A stretch of DNA of 45,201 nt from Gammaproteobacteria bacterium. GTDB lineage: Bacteria; Pseudomonadota; Gammaproteobacteria; JAJPIJ01. Positions within the stretch are counted from its first letter, which is position 1; every line of letters starts with the position of its first letter. A program made the translations under genes and the position numbers. Shown here one piece after another: positions 35,786 through 43,123 of this stretch. The stretch covers positions 2,967-48,167 of the forward strand of contig JAJVHZ010000072.1 of NCBI GenBank assembly GCA_022072255.1, given 5' to 3'. A model generated the notes under the pieces. That model did not search any database. It was not told where the DNA came from and saw nothing but the letters and a program-made list of their open reading frames with translations.

Positions 35786-36739
35786 ATGATGCGCATCAGC
35801 AACCATCTGCCCCGGGCCTTCATTGCCGGCCTGCTCACGGTCGCGGCCCTGCCGGCCAGCGCCGATGATGCGGCGCAATGCGGCACGGTGCGATTCTCGG
35901 ACGTCGGCTGGACCGACATCACCGCCACCACTGCCCTGACCTCCACCGTGCTCGAAGGGCTGGGATACAAGCCGACAACACAGGTGCTGTCGGTGCCGGT
36001 CACCTACACGAGCCTGAAGAACAAGGACATCGACGTCTTCCTCGGCAACTGGATGCCGACCATGGAGGCCGACATCAAGCCGTTCCGCGACGACGGCAGC
36101 GTCGAGGTGGTGGGTGCCAACCTCGAGGGCGCGAAGTACACGCTGGCTGTGCCGGCCTATGCGGCCGAGGCGGGCCTGAAGGACTTCGCCGACATCGCCA
36201 AGTTCGCCGACAAGCTCGACAAGAAGATCTACGGCATCGAGCCCGGCAACGACGGCAATCGCCTCATCCAGAAGATGATCACCGACAACGCCTTCGGCCT
36301 GAAGGATTTCGAGCTGGTGGAGTCCAGCGAGGCCGGCATGCTCTCGCAGGTGGCGCGGGCGACGAAGAAGAACGACTTCATCGTCTTCCTGGGGTGGGAG
36401 CCGCACCCGATGAACGTCAATTTCCAGCTCGCCTACCTGACCGGCGGCGATGACTTCTTCGGCCCGAACCTCGGCGGCGCCACCGTGTACACCAACGTCC
36501 GCCAGGGCTACGGCACCGAGTGCCCGAACGTGGGCGCGTTGCTGAAGAACCTGAAATTCACCCTCACCATGGAGAACCAGGTGATGGGCGACATCCTCGA
36601 CAATGGCGCGCAGCCGGCCGACGCTGCCAAGAAGTGGCTGAAGGCCAATCCGGGCGTGCTCGACAGCTGGCTCGCCGGCGTCACCACGCTGGACGGCAAG
36701 GATGGACTTGCCGCGGTGAAGGCTCACCTCGGTCTGTGA
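35786..36739 (+). CDS. choX: choline/betaine ABC transporter substrate-binding protein
   Basis: A 317-residue periplasmic protein, start supported by GAGGAG. The signal peptide ends at ALPASA. The mature part is an OpuAC/ProX-type binding protein of the ChoX branch (CGTVRFSDVGWTDITATTAL; VFLGNWMPTMEADIKPF; GIEPGNDGNRLIQKMI; FLGWEPHPMNVNFQLAYLTG; NVRQGYGTECPNVGALLKN), with aromatic residues typical of quaternary-amine binding cages. It delivers choline or betaine to the permease encoded next. The following 77-base gap contains a strong stem-loop, a common way of making more binding protein than permease. Confidence 0.93.
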   Translation: MMRISNHLPRAFIAGLLTVAALPASADDAAQCGTVRFSDVGWTDITATTALTSTVLEGLGYKPTTQVLSVPVTYTSLKNKDIDVFLGNWMPTMEADIKPFRDDGSVEVVGANLEGAKYTLAVPAYAAEAGLKDFADIAKFADKLDKKIYGIEPGNDGNRLIQKMITDNAFGLKDFELVESSEAGMLSQVARATKKNDFIVFLGWEPHPMNVNFQLAYLTGGDDFFGPNLGGATVYTNVRQGYGTECPNVGALLKNLKFTLTMENQVMGDILDNGAQPADAAKKWLKANPGVLDSWLAGVTTLDGKDGLAAVKAHLGL

Positions 36740-36750
36740 TGTGAACGAAC

Positions 36751-36782
36751 GGCGCCGTCGCCCCGCCACCGGCGGCGGCGCC
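36751..36782 (+). other. stem-loop between choX and choW
   Basis: GGCGCCGTCGCC (36751-36762) pairs with GGCGGCGGCGCC (36771-36782) with one wobble pair around an eight-base loop. There is no T-run. Its place between a binding-protein gene and its permease suggests transcript stabilisation or partial attenuation. Confidence 0.5.
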
Positions 36783-36816
36783 GCCTGAAGAACGCGCCGT
36801 CGCGGGGGGAGTCCGG

Positions 36817-37662
36817 ATGGAGTGGCTGGAGCAACACAAACTGCCGCTTGGCAAGTGGATCAACCGCTTCGTCGACTGGCTCAACGTGCACGCGGCGGGA
36901 TTCTTCAACGCGATCTCCGACGGCCTCGGCTTTCTCATCATAGGCCTCATCAAGATCCTGCAGGCGACGCCGCCGCTCCTGCTGGTGGCGATCATCGCCG
37001 GCCTCGCGTACTGGCTGCACCGCTCCATCAAGCTGGTCGTGTTCATCGTCGCGGCGTTGCTGCTCATCATCAACCTCGGCTACTGGGAGGAAACGCTCGA
37101 GACGCTCGCGCTGGTCGTCTTCGCGACCATCATCTCGATGCTGGTCGGCGTGCCGCTGGGGATAGCCAGCGCCCATCGCCCCTGGCTGTACGCGGTCCTG
37201 CGCCCCATCCTCGACCTTATGCAGACGATCCCGACTTTCGTATACCTCATTCCGACCCTGATACTGTTCGGGCTCGGCGTGGTGCCCGGGTTGATCTCGA
37301 CGATAATCTTCGCGATCCCGGCGCCGATCCGCCTGACGCACCTGGGCATCTCGACGGTACCGAAGGCGCTGGTCGAGGCCGGCGAATCCTTCGGCGCCAC
37401 GCAGCGCCAACTGCTGTGGAAGGTGGAGTTGCCCTACGCGTTGCCGACCATCATGGCCGGTCTCACCCAATGCATCATGCTGTCGCTGTCGATGGTCGTG
37501 ATCGCCGCGCTGGTCGGCGCCGACGGCCTCGGCAAACCGGTGGTACGCGCGCTCAACACGGTCAACATCGCCCAGGGCTTCGAAGCGGGCACCGCCATCG
37601 TCATCATCGCCATCGTTCTGGACCGGCTGTGCAAGCCGCGCGAACCAACCCAAGGGTTATGA
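36817..37662 (+). CDS. choW: choline/betaine ABC transporter permease
   Basis: A 281-residue protein with about six membrane segments (LGFLIIGLIKIL; LLLVAIIAGLAYWL; LVVFIVAALLLIINLGYW; LETLALVVFATIISMLVGVP; VYLIPTLILFGLGVVPGLIS; CIMLSLSMVVIAALVGA). The cytoplasmic coupling motif of ProW-type permeases appears as EAGESFGATQRQLLWKVELP. GGGGGAG precedes the ATG. It ends five bases before the ATPase gene, consistent with an ChoXWV importer. Confidence 0.93.
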   Translation: MEWLEQHKLPLGKWINRFVDWLNVHAAGFFNAISDGLGFLIIGLIKILQATPPLLLVAIIAGLAYWLHRSIKLVVFIVAALLLIINLGYWEETLETLALVVFATIISMLVGVPLGIASAHRPWLYAVLRPILDLMQTIPTFVYLIPTLILFGLGVVPGLISTIIFAIPAPIRLTHLGISTVPKALVEAGESFGATQRQLLWKVELPYALPTIMAGLTQCIMLSLSMVVIAALVGADGLGKPVVRALNTVNIAQGFEAGTAIVIIAIVLDRLCKPREPTQGL

Positions 37663-37666
37663 AATC

Positions 37667-38884
37667 ATGAAAATCGTGGAGTTCGATCACGTAGATATCG
37701 TCTTCGGGACGCGGCCGGAGCGGGCGCTGAAGCTGCTGGACGAGGGCTCCGACCGCCAGGCGATACTCGACAAGACCGGCAACGTCCTGGGCGTGGCCGA
37801 TTGCACGCTCGAGGTCGATGCCGGGGAGATCTGCGTGCTGATGGGACTGTCCGGCTCGGGCAAGTCCACGCTGCTGCGCGGGGTGAACGGACTCAACAAG
37901 GTCAACCGCGGCCAGATCCGCGTCCGCGACGGCGAGAAGATGATCGACGTCGCCCACTGCGATCCGAACACCCTGCGTCACATTCGCTGCGAGCGGGTGG
38001 CGATGGTGTTCCAGCAGTTCGCGCTCCTGCCGTGGCGCACGGTGCGCGAGAACGTCGGTCTCGGACTGGAGTTGCGTGGCATGCCGAAGGCCGAGCGCGA
38101 CAAGATCGTCGAGGAGAAGCTGGCCCTGGTGGGCCTGAGCAAGTGGGCCGACAAACATGCGCACGAGCTCTCCGGCGGCATGCAACAGCGCGTCGGCCTA
38201 GCCCGTGCCTTCGCCACCGATGCCGACGTGCTGCTGATGGACGAGCCGTTCTCTGCGCTCGACCCGCTCATCCGCACGCACCTGCAGGACGAGCTGCTGG
38301 AACTGCAGCGGCGCCTGAACAAGACCATCATCTTCGTCAGCCATGACCTGGACGAGGCGCTGAAGCTCGGCACGCACATCGTCATCATGGAGAACGGGCG
38401 CATCGTGCAGTGCGGCCGCCCCGAGGAGATCGTGCTCAAGCCCGCCAACGAGTACGTCGCCGAGTTCGTGGCCCACATGAATCCGCTGAACGTCCTGCGC
38501 TGCGGGTCACTGATGACGAAGGCCGAGGCGCTGCAGCGCAGGAACGGAGCGCTGCAACTGGACTGGACCGGGCATCACATGCTGCACCTGGACGCCGAAG
38601 ACAGGCCGGTGTCCGCCACCATCGAGGGCAGGCCAGCCATATTGCTGCCGTACGGGCCGGGCATCGACCTCGCCAAGATCTCCGCCGATGCGAGCGGCAT
38701 GACCATCGTGACCGCCACGCCTGACCTCATCATGAAGACCGCGATCGAGATCCGTCACGCCACCGGCCGCCCGGTGCCGCTGCTCGAGGGCGGCAAGCTG
38801 GTCGGCGTGGTCGGCGACGACGAGGTCTACCGCGGCATGCTGCGGCAGACTGCGCTCGCCAATCCCTCTCACCCGGCCCACTAG
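37667..38884 (+). CDS. choV: choline/betaine ABC transporter ATP-binding protein
   Basis: A 405-residue ProV-type ATPase. The N-terminal 50 residues are the ProV-specific extension (FGTRPERALKLLDEGSDRQA). Walker A is GLSGSGKST, the signature is LSGGMQQRVGLARA, and Walker B is VLLMDEPFSALD, followed by the switch His in FVSHD. The C-terminal 120 residues form a degenerate CBS-like regulatory region (RPVPLLEGGKLVGVVGDDEV). It powers choline/betaine uptake with ChoW and ChoX. It is the last gene of the operon; a long inverted repeat follows. Confidence 0.93.
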   Translation: MKIVEFDHVDIVFGTRPERALKLLDEGSDRQAILDKTGNVLGVADCTLEVDAGEICVLMGLSGSGKSTLLRGVNGLNKVNRGQIRVRDGEKMIDVAHCDPNTLRHIRCERVAMVFQQFALLPWRTVRENVGLGLELRGMPKAERDKIVEEKLALVGLSKWADKHAHELSGGMQQRVGLARAFATDADVLLMDEPFSALDPLIRTHLQDELLELQRRLNKTIIFVSHDLDEALKLGTHIVIMENGRIVQCGRPEEIVLKPANEYVAEFVAHMNPLNVLRCGSLMTKAEALQRRNGALQLDWTGHHMLHLDAEDRPVSATIEGRPAILLPYGPGIDLAKISADASGMTIVTATPDLIMKTAIEIRHATGRPVPLLEGGKLVGVVGDDEVYRGMLRQTALANPSHPAH

Positions 38885-38908
38885 CCGACAGCGCCCGCAA
38901 CAAGAAGA

Positions 38909-38967
38909 AGGTGACGGATACCTTCTTTTGTCCGCTACCCTTTTTGCGAAAACGGTATCCGTCACCT
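38909..38967. terminator. long inverted repeat between convergent choV and ABC-F genes, probable bidirectional terminator
   Basis: AGGTGACGGATACC (38909-38922) and GGTATCCGTCACCT (38954-38967) are perfect 14-base inverted copies, extended by near-matches (AAGA on the left, CTTTT on the right). The 31-base loop is T-rich (CCCTTTTTGCG). It lies 24 bases past choV and 25 bases past the ABC-F stop. It works as a terminator by position. The same GGTGACGGATACC unit looks like a widespread gammaproteobacterial repeat. Confidence 0.65.
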
Positions 38968-38992
38968 CTTTTGATTCGTCACCTGTTGTCAG

Positions 38993-40930
38993 CTACCCGC
39001 CATGAGTCGGGTGTGCCTCGAGCTCGGTCGAGAGGCTGAGCCACCGGTCCTCGGCCTCCGCGAGCTGGGCGGCGACATCGGCCTGCTCGGCGAGCAGCGA
39101 CTTCAGACGTTCCTTCTGCCCATCCGCATACATGTCCGGCTGCGACAGCGCCGTCTGAATCTCTGCGCGGCGTTGTCCGAGCCTCTCGATCGCGGCCTCC
39201 TGCGACTGCAACTGTGCGCGCAGCGGCGCCAGGCGCTGGCGCTGCTCGGCCTCCAGTCTCCTGCGCTCCTTGCGTTCGGCGGCGCTCTCGCCGCCCGTCG
39301 CGCGCTCGGTCGCCGCGCCGCTGCCGGCCGCCACCGCGAGTTCGCGGCGCTCACGCTCGCGGTTCCGCTCGGTGATCCAGCGGCTGTAATCGTCGAGATC
39401 GCCGCTGTAGGACTGCACGCGGCGATCGGCAATGACCAGGAACCGATCCGCCACCGTGCGCAGCATGTAGCGATCGTGGGAGATGACCACCATCGCACCC
39501 TCGAACTCCTGAAGCGCCACGCTCAACGCGTGCCGCATCTCGAGATCGAGGTGATTGGTCGGCTCGTCCAGCAACAGGAGGTTCGGTCGCCGATGGACGA
39601 GCAGCGCCAGCACCAGCCGCGCGCGTTCGCCGCCGGAGAACACCGACACGTCGCCCAGCGCCTGATCGCCGTGAAAGCCGAAGCCGCCGAGGAAGTTGCG
39701 CAGATCCTGTTCGGTCGCCTTCGGATCGAGCCGCTGCAGGTGGGCGAGCGGCGTGAGGGCCGGATTCAACTGCTCGAGCTGGTGCTGGGCGAAGTACCCG
39801 ACGTGCAGATCCTGCGCCGGCAGGCGCGCGCCGGAGAGAGGCTGGAGCTCGCCGGCGAGGGTCTTGATGAGCGTGGACTTTCCGGCGCCGTTCGGGCCGA
39901 GGAGCCCGATGCGATCGCCGGGTGCAAGGCTCAGGCGTATGTCCTGCACGGCGACATCATCGCCATAGCCAACCCCGACCTCCTCGAGCTGCAGCAGCGG
40001 CGTGGGCAGCTTGCGCGGCGGGAAAAACCCGAATCCGAACGGCGAATCGGCGTGGGCGGGTGCGAGGAGCTCCATGCGCGCAAGCGCCTTCAGCCGGCTC
40101 TGCGCCTGGCGCGCCTTGGTCGCCTTGGCGCGGAAGCGATCCACGAAGCTGTGTATGCGCGCCACCTCGCGCTGCTGGCGGACATAGGCCGCGGTCTGCT
40201 GCGCCATCTGCTCGGCACGCCGCTGTTCGAAGGCCGAGTAGTTGCCGGCGTAGAGCGTGGCGGTCTGCCGCTCCAGGTGCAGGACGTGATCGACGATCTC
40301 GTCCAGGAATTCGCGATCGTGCGAGATGAGCAGCAGCGTGCCCGGGTAACGCCGCAGCCATTCCCCCAGCCACAGCGTGGCCTCCAGATCGAGATGGTTG
40401 GTCGGCTCGTCCAGCAGCAGCAGATCCGAGCGGCACATCAGCGCCTGTGCGAGATTCAGCCGCATGCGCCACCCGCCGGAGAACTCCATCACCGGGCGCC
40501 GCTCCTCGCCCGGCTTGAAGCCGAGACCATGCAGCAGCGTGCCGGCACGGCTCATCGCCGTGTAACCGCCGGCGTGATCGAGATCAGCGTGCAGCTTTGC
40601 CAGGCGATGGCCGTCGCCCGCGGCCTCGATCGCGCGGATCTCGGTCTGGATCGCGCGCAGCGCCGCGTCGCCGTCGAGCACGTAGTCGATGGCCGCGCGA
40701 CCCAGCGCCGGTGTCTCCTGCGCGACGTGGGCGATGGTCAGGTTGGGCGGCATGGAGACCTCGCCGGCGTCGGCGTGCAGCTCCTCGCGCAGCAGCGCAA
40801 ACAGGCTGGACTTGCCCGTGCCGTTGGCGCCGGTCACGCCGACGCGGTTGCCGGCATGGATGGTGAAGCTCGCGCCCGTGAACAGCACGCGCGGGCCGCG
40901 GCGCAGGGTGAGGTTGGTGAAATTCAGCAT
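38993..40930 (-). CDS. ABC-F family ATPase (YheS-like)
   Basis: A 645-residue soluble protein with two ATPase cassettes and no membrane segments. The first has GANGTGKSSLFALL, FSGGWRMRLNLAQAL and LLLLDEPTNHLDL. An arm and linker region follows (about residues 240-300). The second has GPNGAGKSTLIKTL, FSGGERARLVLALL and LLLLDEPTNHLDL. The C-terminal 110 residues are a charged coiled coil. The N-terminus MLNFTNLTLRRGPRVLFTGA and the length fit the YheS branch. ABC-F proteins act on ribosomes. It is probably a housekeeping gene not linked to betaine use. The start at 40930 is the first Met before the conserved strand. Confidence 0.92.
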   Translation of the reverse strand: MLNFTNLTLRRGPRVLFTGASFTIHAGNRVGVTGANGTGKSSLFALLREELHADAGEVSMPPNLTIAHVAQETPALGRAAIDYVLDGDAALRAIQTEIRAIEAAGDGHRLAKLHADLDHAGGYTAMSRAGTLLHGLGFKPGEERRPVMEFSGGWRMRLNLAQALMCRSDLLLLDEPTNHLDLEATLWLGEWLRRYPGTLLLISHDREFLDEIVDHVLHLERQTATLYAGNYSAFEQRRAEQMAQQTAAYVRQQREVARIHSFVDRFRAKATKARQAQSRLKALARMELLAPAHADSPFGFGFFPPRKLPTPLLQLEEVGVGYGDDVAVQDIRLSLAPGDRIGLLGPNGAGKSTLIKTLAGELQPLSGARLPAQDLHVGYFAQHQLEQLNPALTPLAHLQRLDPKATEQDLRNFLGGFGFHGDQALGDVSVFSGGERARLVLALLVHRRPNLLLLDEPTNHLDLEMRHALSVALQEFEGAMVVISHDRYMLRTVADRFLVIADRRVQSYSGDLDDYSRWITERNRERERRELAVAAGSGAATERATGGESAAERKERRRLEAEQRQRLAPLRAQLQSQEAAIERLGQRRAEIQTALSQPDMYADGQKERLKSLLAEQADVAAQLAEAEDRWLSLSTELEAHPTHGG

Positions 40931-41010
40931 CGGTGAGGCAGCGGGCAGACCGGGTGGCGGCGCGCATTCTAACCCGAATGCCCGTCGCGTCGGCCCGCCG
41001 GCGCCTCGAC

Positions 41011-41016
41011 TATAAT
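41011..41016 (+). promoter_or_regulatory. -10 element of the gene at 41065
   Basis: TATAAT, the consensus hexamer, in a GC-rich gap, 48 bases before the ATG at 41065. No convincing -35 is visible 17 bases upstream. Confidence 0.5.
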
Positions 41017-41064
41017 GCCCGGCATGCATCCGGCCACGACAGCCGTGCCCGCGCGGGAGAGCGC

Positions 41065-41754
41065 ATGAAGGCGCAGCCGCAGCGACGCGGCGGCGGGCTG
41101 CGGTTTCTGTTCCGGCTCGTCAAGTGGGCGCTCCTCACGGCGGTGCTGCTCTGCGTCTTCCTGCTGGCGAGCGCGCCCTTCTACATCTACGGCCGCTTCA
41201 ACGCCGAGCGGCCGATCGCCGAGATCGCCTTCAAGCCCCTGGGTCCGAAGCGCTACCAGGCCACGCTCGCCACCGGCGATCTCTGCACGCTGCAGACCTA
41301 CGAGATCCTGGGCGATCAGTGGCAGCTCGACGCCAGCTTCATCAAGTGGAAGGCGCTGGGCACGCTGCTCGGTCTGCAGTCGCTGTACCGGCTGGATCGA
41401 CTCTCCGGCCGCTATGCGGACATCGAGGAGCAGAGCGTCATGGAAAAGCGCTGGCACGACCTCTCCCCGCACGTGCTGGTCGATGTCTTTCCCGCTGAAG
41501 GGGGTAAAGGCATCCGCAGCTGGCTGGTCGACACGCGCTACGGCTCCTCCGTCTACCTCGACATCGATACGACGCGGAAGTATCGCGTCTATGCGACCGA
41601 GGACGCCCTTATCGCCCGTCCGGTCGAGCCCACCCCGGGAGAGCCCGCGGAGAACGAGCTCGCGGTGGTGATCGACAAGGCCTGCGGCCAGCAGCCCGGC
41701 GTCATCGAGAAGCTTTCACGCCGCATCAACGACGCAATATTCCGGCTCCTCTGA
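41065..41754 (+). CDS. membrane-anchored protein of unknown function
   Basis: A 229-residue protein with one N-terminal membrane segment (about residues 18-40, LVKWALLTAVLLCVFLLASA). An extracytoplasmic domain follows with many aromatic residues (ATLATGDLCTLQTYEILGDQ; WQLDASFIKWKALGTLLGLQ; LYRLDRLSGRYADIEEQSVM; WLVDTRYGSSVYLDI). The start is supported by GCGGGAGA eight bases upstream and a TATAAT promoter. Similar uncharacterised proteins occur in gammaproteobacteria, but I know of no function. Its end overlaps the end of the convergent integrase reading frame by 39 bases. Confidence 0.75.
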   Translation: MKAQPQRRGGGLRFLFRLVKWALLTAVLLCVFLLASAPFYIYGRFNAERPIAEIAFKPLGPKRYQATLATGDLCTLQTYEILGDQWQLDASFIKWKALGTLLGLQSLYRLDRLSGRYADIEEQSVMEKRWHDLSPHVLVDVFPAEGGKGIRSWLVDTRYGSSVYLDIDTTRKYRVYATEDALIARPVEPTPGEPAENELAVVIDKACGQQPGVIEKLSRRINDAIFRLL

Positions 41755-42975
41755 GGCACGCGTGCGCGCGCCGGGCGCTCGGGCAGCGGCGCCGAACGCA
41801 GGCGACACCCGGACGGCACCGGCTGTGGCCGCGATCAGCTCGCCCGCTGCTCCGCCGGCGGCGCCGGGCACAGTCGACTCCCCGCCTGCACCCGCTGTCG
41901 CCGCGATCAGCTCGCCCGCCGCTGCCTCGTAGCGCGGTGCCGCCTCGTAGCCCGCTGCCGCCTCGCGCACGGCCAGCGCGTCGAGTGGACTGCGGGTGGC
42001 GCCCGCCGCCACCCTGAGCACGTGGGTGTAGATCGTCGCCGCGCTCGCGTGGGGTTGTCCGAGCAGCGCCTGCACGGTGCGCAGCTCCGTGCCGGCCTGC
42101 AGCAGGTGGGTGGCGAAGGAGTGCCGCAGGCTGTGAGCGCAGACGCGCTTGTCGATGCCGGCGGCGGCCGCCGCCTCACGGATGTGGCGCTGCAATTGTC
42201 GTTCGCAGAGGTGCGGCCGCTGCTCCGCACCGGTGTCTGCCTCGACCGAAACCTCATCGGCCGGAAAGACCCAGTGCCAGGCCCAGGTCGCGCCCGCATG
42301 CGGGTGCCCGCGGTCGAGCGCATCGGGCATCCACACGCCCACGCGGCCGGCGCTGCGGTCCTGCTCCCAGAGCGCCCGGCTGTGCGTCAGGTGCCGGCGC
42401 ATGGGGACGACCAGCGACTGCGGCAGCATGACCGCCCGGCCCCTGCCGTTCCCGCCCGCGTGCACGAGGATGATCCCGTGCGCGAGGGCCACGTCCTTGA
42501 CCCGCAGGCGCAGTGCTTCCCGCAGGCGCATGCCGGTGCCGTAGAGCAGGCGCACGACCAGTGAGGAGGGTTGCGGCACGGCCACGAGCAGCGCCCGGAC
42601 CTCGCCCGTGGTGAGCGCGCTCGTGATGCGTCCCCGCGCCCGCGGCGATCCGGTCTCCTGCATTCAGCGCAGCTCCACGCGCAGAACGTCGCGGTACAGG
42701 AACAGGATGGCGCCCAAGGCCGGGTGGCCGGTGGAGACCGGGACATGGCGTTCCGCACCGAGGTGGGCAAGGAAGGCCTCGGCCGCGCGTGCGGCTGGCC
42801 CGAACGGATGCCGCATGCCGTGCCAGCGGCGAAAATGCTCCGCCCAGTGGACATGGATCCGCCCGGTTCTTATGCTGTATCGCAAGCTGCGCCGGCGCAC
42901 GCGCAGCCGATCCGGCAGCTGCGTGGAATGAAAGGGAGGCCGATCCGAATAATAGCCGCTCGTGTTACTGTACAT
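41716..42975 (-). pseudogene. integron integrase (IntI-like tyrosine recombinase) interrupted by an in-frame TGA
   Basis: The N-terminal part (42975-42664) carries the SAM-like domain of integron integrases (LRYSIRTGRIHVHWAEHFRR; ALGAILFLYRDVLRVEL). A TGA at 42666-42664 follows, immediately succeeded in the same frame by ATG and the catalytic part (ALTTGEVRALL; LYGTGMRLREALRLRVKD; VWMPDAL; the HLCERQLQRHIREAA integron patch; HSLRHSFATHLLQAG; YTHV with the nucleophile Tyr). Aligned with the usual ELPWL...VRALL spacing, the TGA falls exactly on the Trp codon. The catalytic His of LGH is also Gln (LLGQPHA). The frame runs about 85 residues past the normal end (SPLDAL) as an Ala-rich tail. It is probably inactive, unless the TGAATG junction lets two chains be made. 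Confidence 0.85.
41828..41919. repeat. direct repeats in the integrase tail
   Basis: GCCGCGATCAGCTCGCCCGC occurs at 41828-41847 and again at 41900-41919, a 72-base period. A shorter GCCTCGTAGC repeat lies at 41924-41952. In the integrase frame they encode two copies of AAAGELIAATAGA. They lie between the integrase core and the convergent membrane-protein gene and look like slippage-derived sequence rather than a protein domain. Confidence 0.6.
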
Positions 42976-42983
42976 GCATACAG
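42968..42983. promoter_or_regulatory. LexA (SOS) box at the integrase start
   Basis: CTGTACATGCATACAG is a perfect CTGT-N8-ACAG LexA operator. It overlaps the only ATG that fits the integrase N-terminus (42975-42973). SOS control of integron integrases through a LexA box in the intI promoter is established for mobile integrons and Vibrio. The overlap suggests either a leaderless start or a true start further downstream. Confidence 0.8.
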
Positions 42984-43039
42984 CATAGCGCCGGGTCTGG
43001 CAACGGACAAGGGCGGTTGCCCTCGCAAGGCGCGGCCCT

Positions 43040-43096
43040 TTTATCCGCCACATCTCGTTTTTTGTCCGCCCCGATGTCTTCCAAATCACGTTCGGC
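43040..43096 (+). other. candidate attI recombination site
   Basis: Between the integrase start and the first cassette gene, GTTCGGC (43090-43096) resembles the G^TTRRRY core and the GTTTGGC core of the attC at 45030. About 40 bases upstream a T-run followed by GTCCG (43059-43070) occupies the place of the TTTTTTTGTACAG element in attI1. Composition changes sharply to lower GC after this point. The exact crossover position is inferred. Confidence 0.4.
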
Positions 43097-43123
43097 GGCA
43101 CAGAAGCTCGCGGTGTCCGTTTT

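Noticed and set aside
42664-42666. TGA as a selenocysteine or recoded codon
   Set aside because: The position aligns with Trp, not Cys, in intact integrases, and no SECIS-like hairpin is evident directly after it; a nonsense mutation is simpler.
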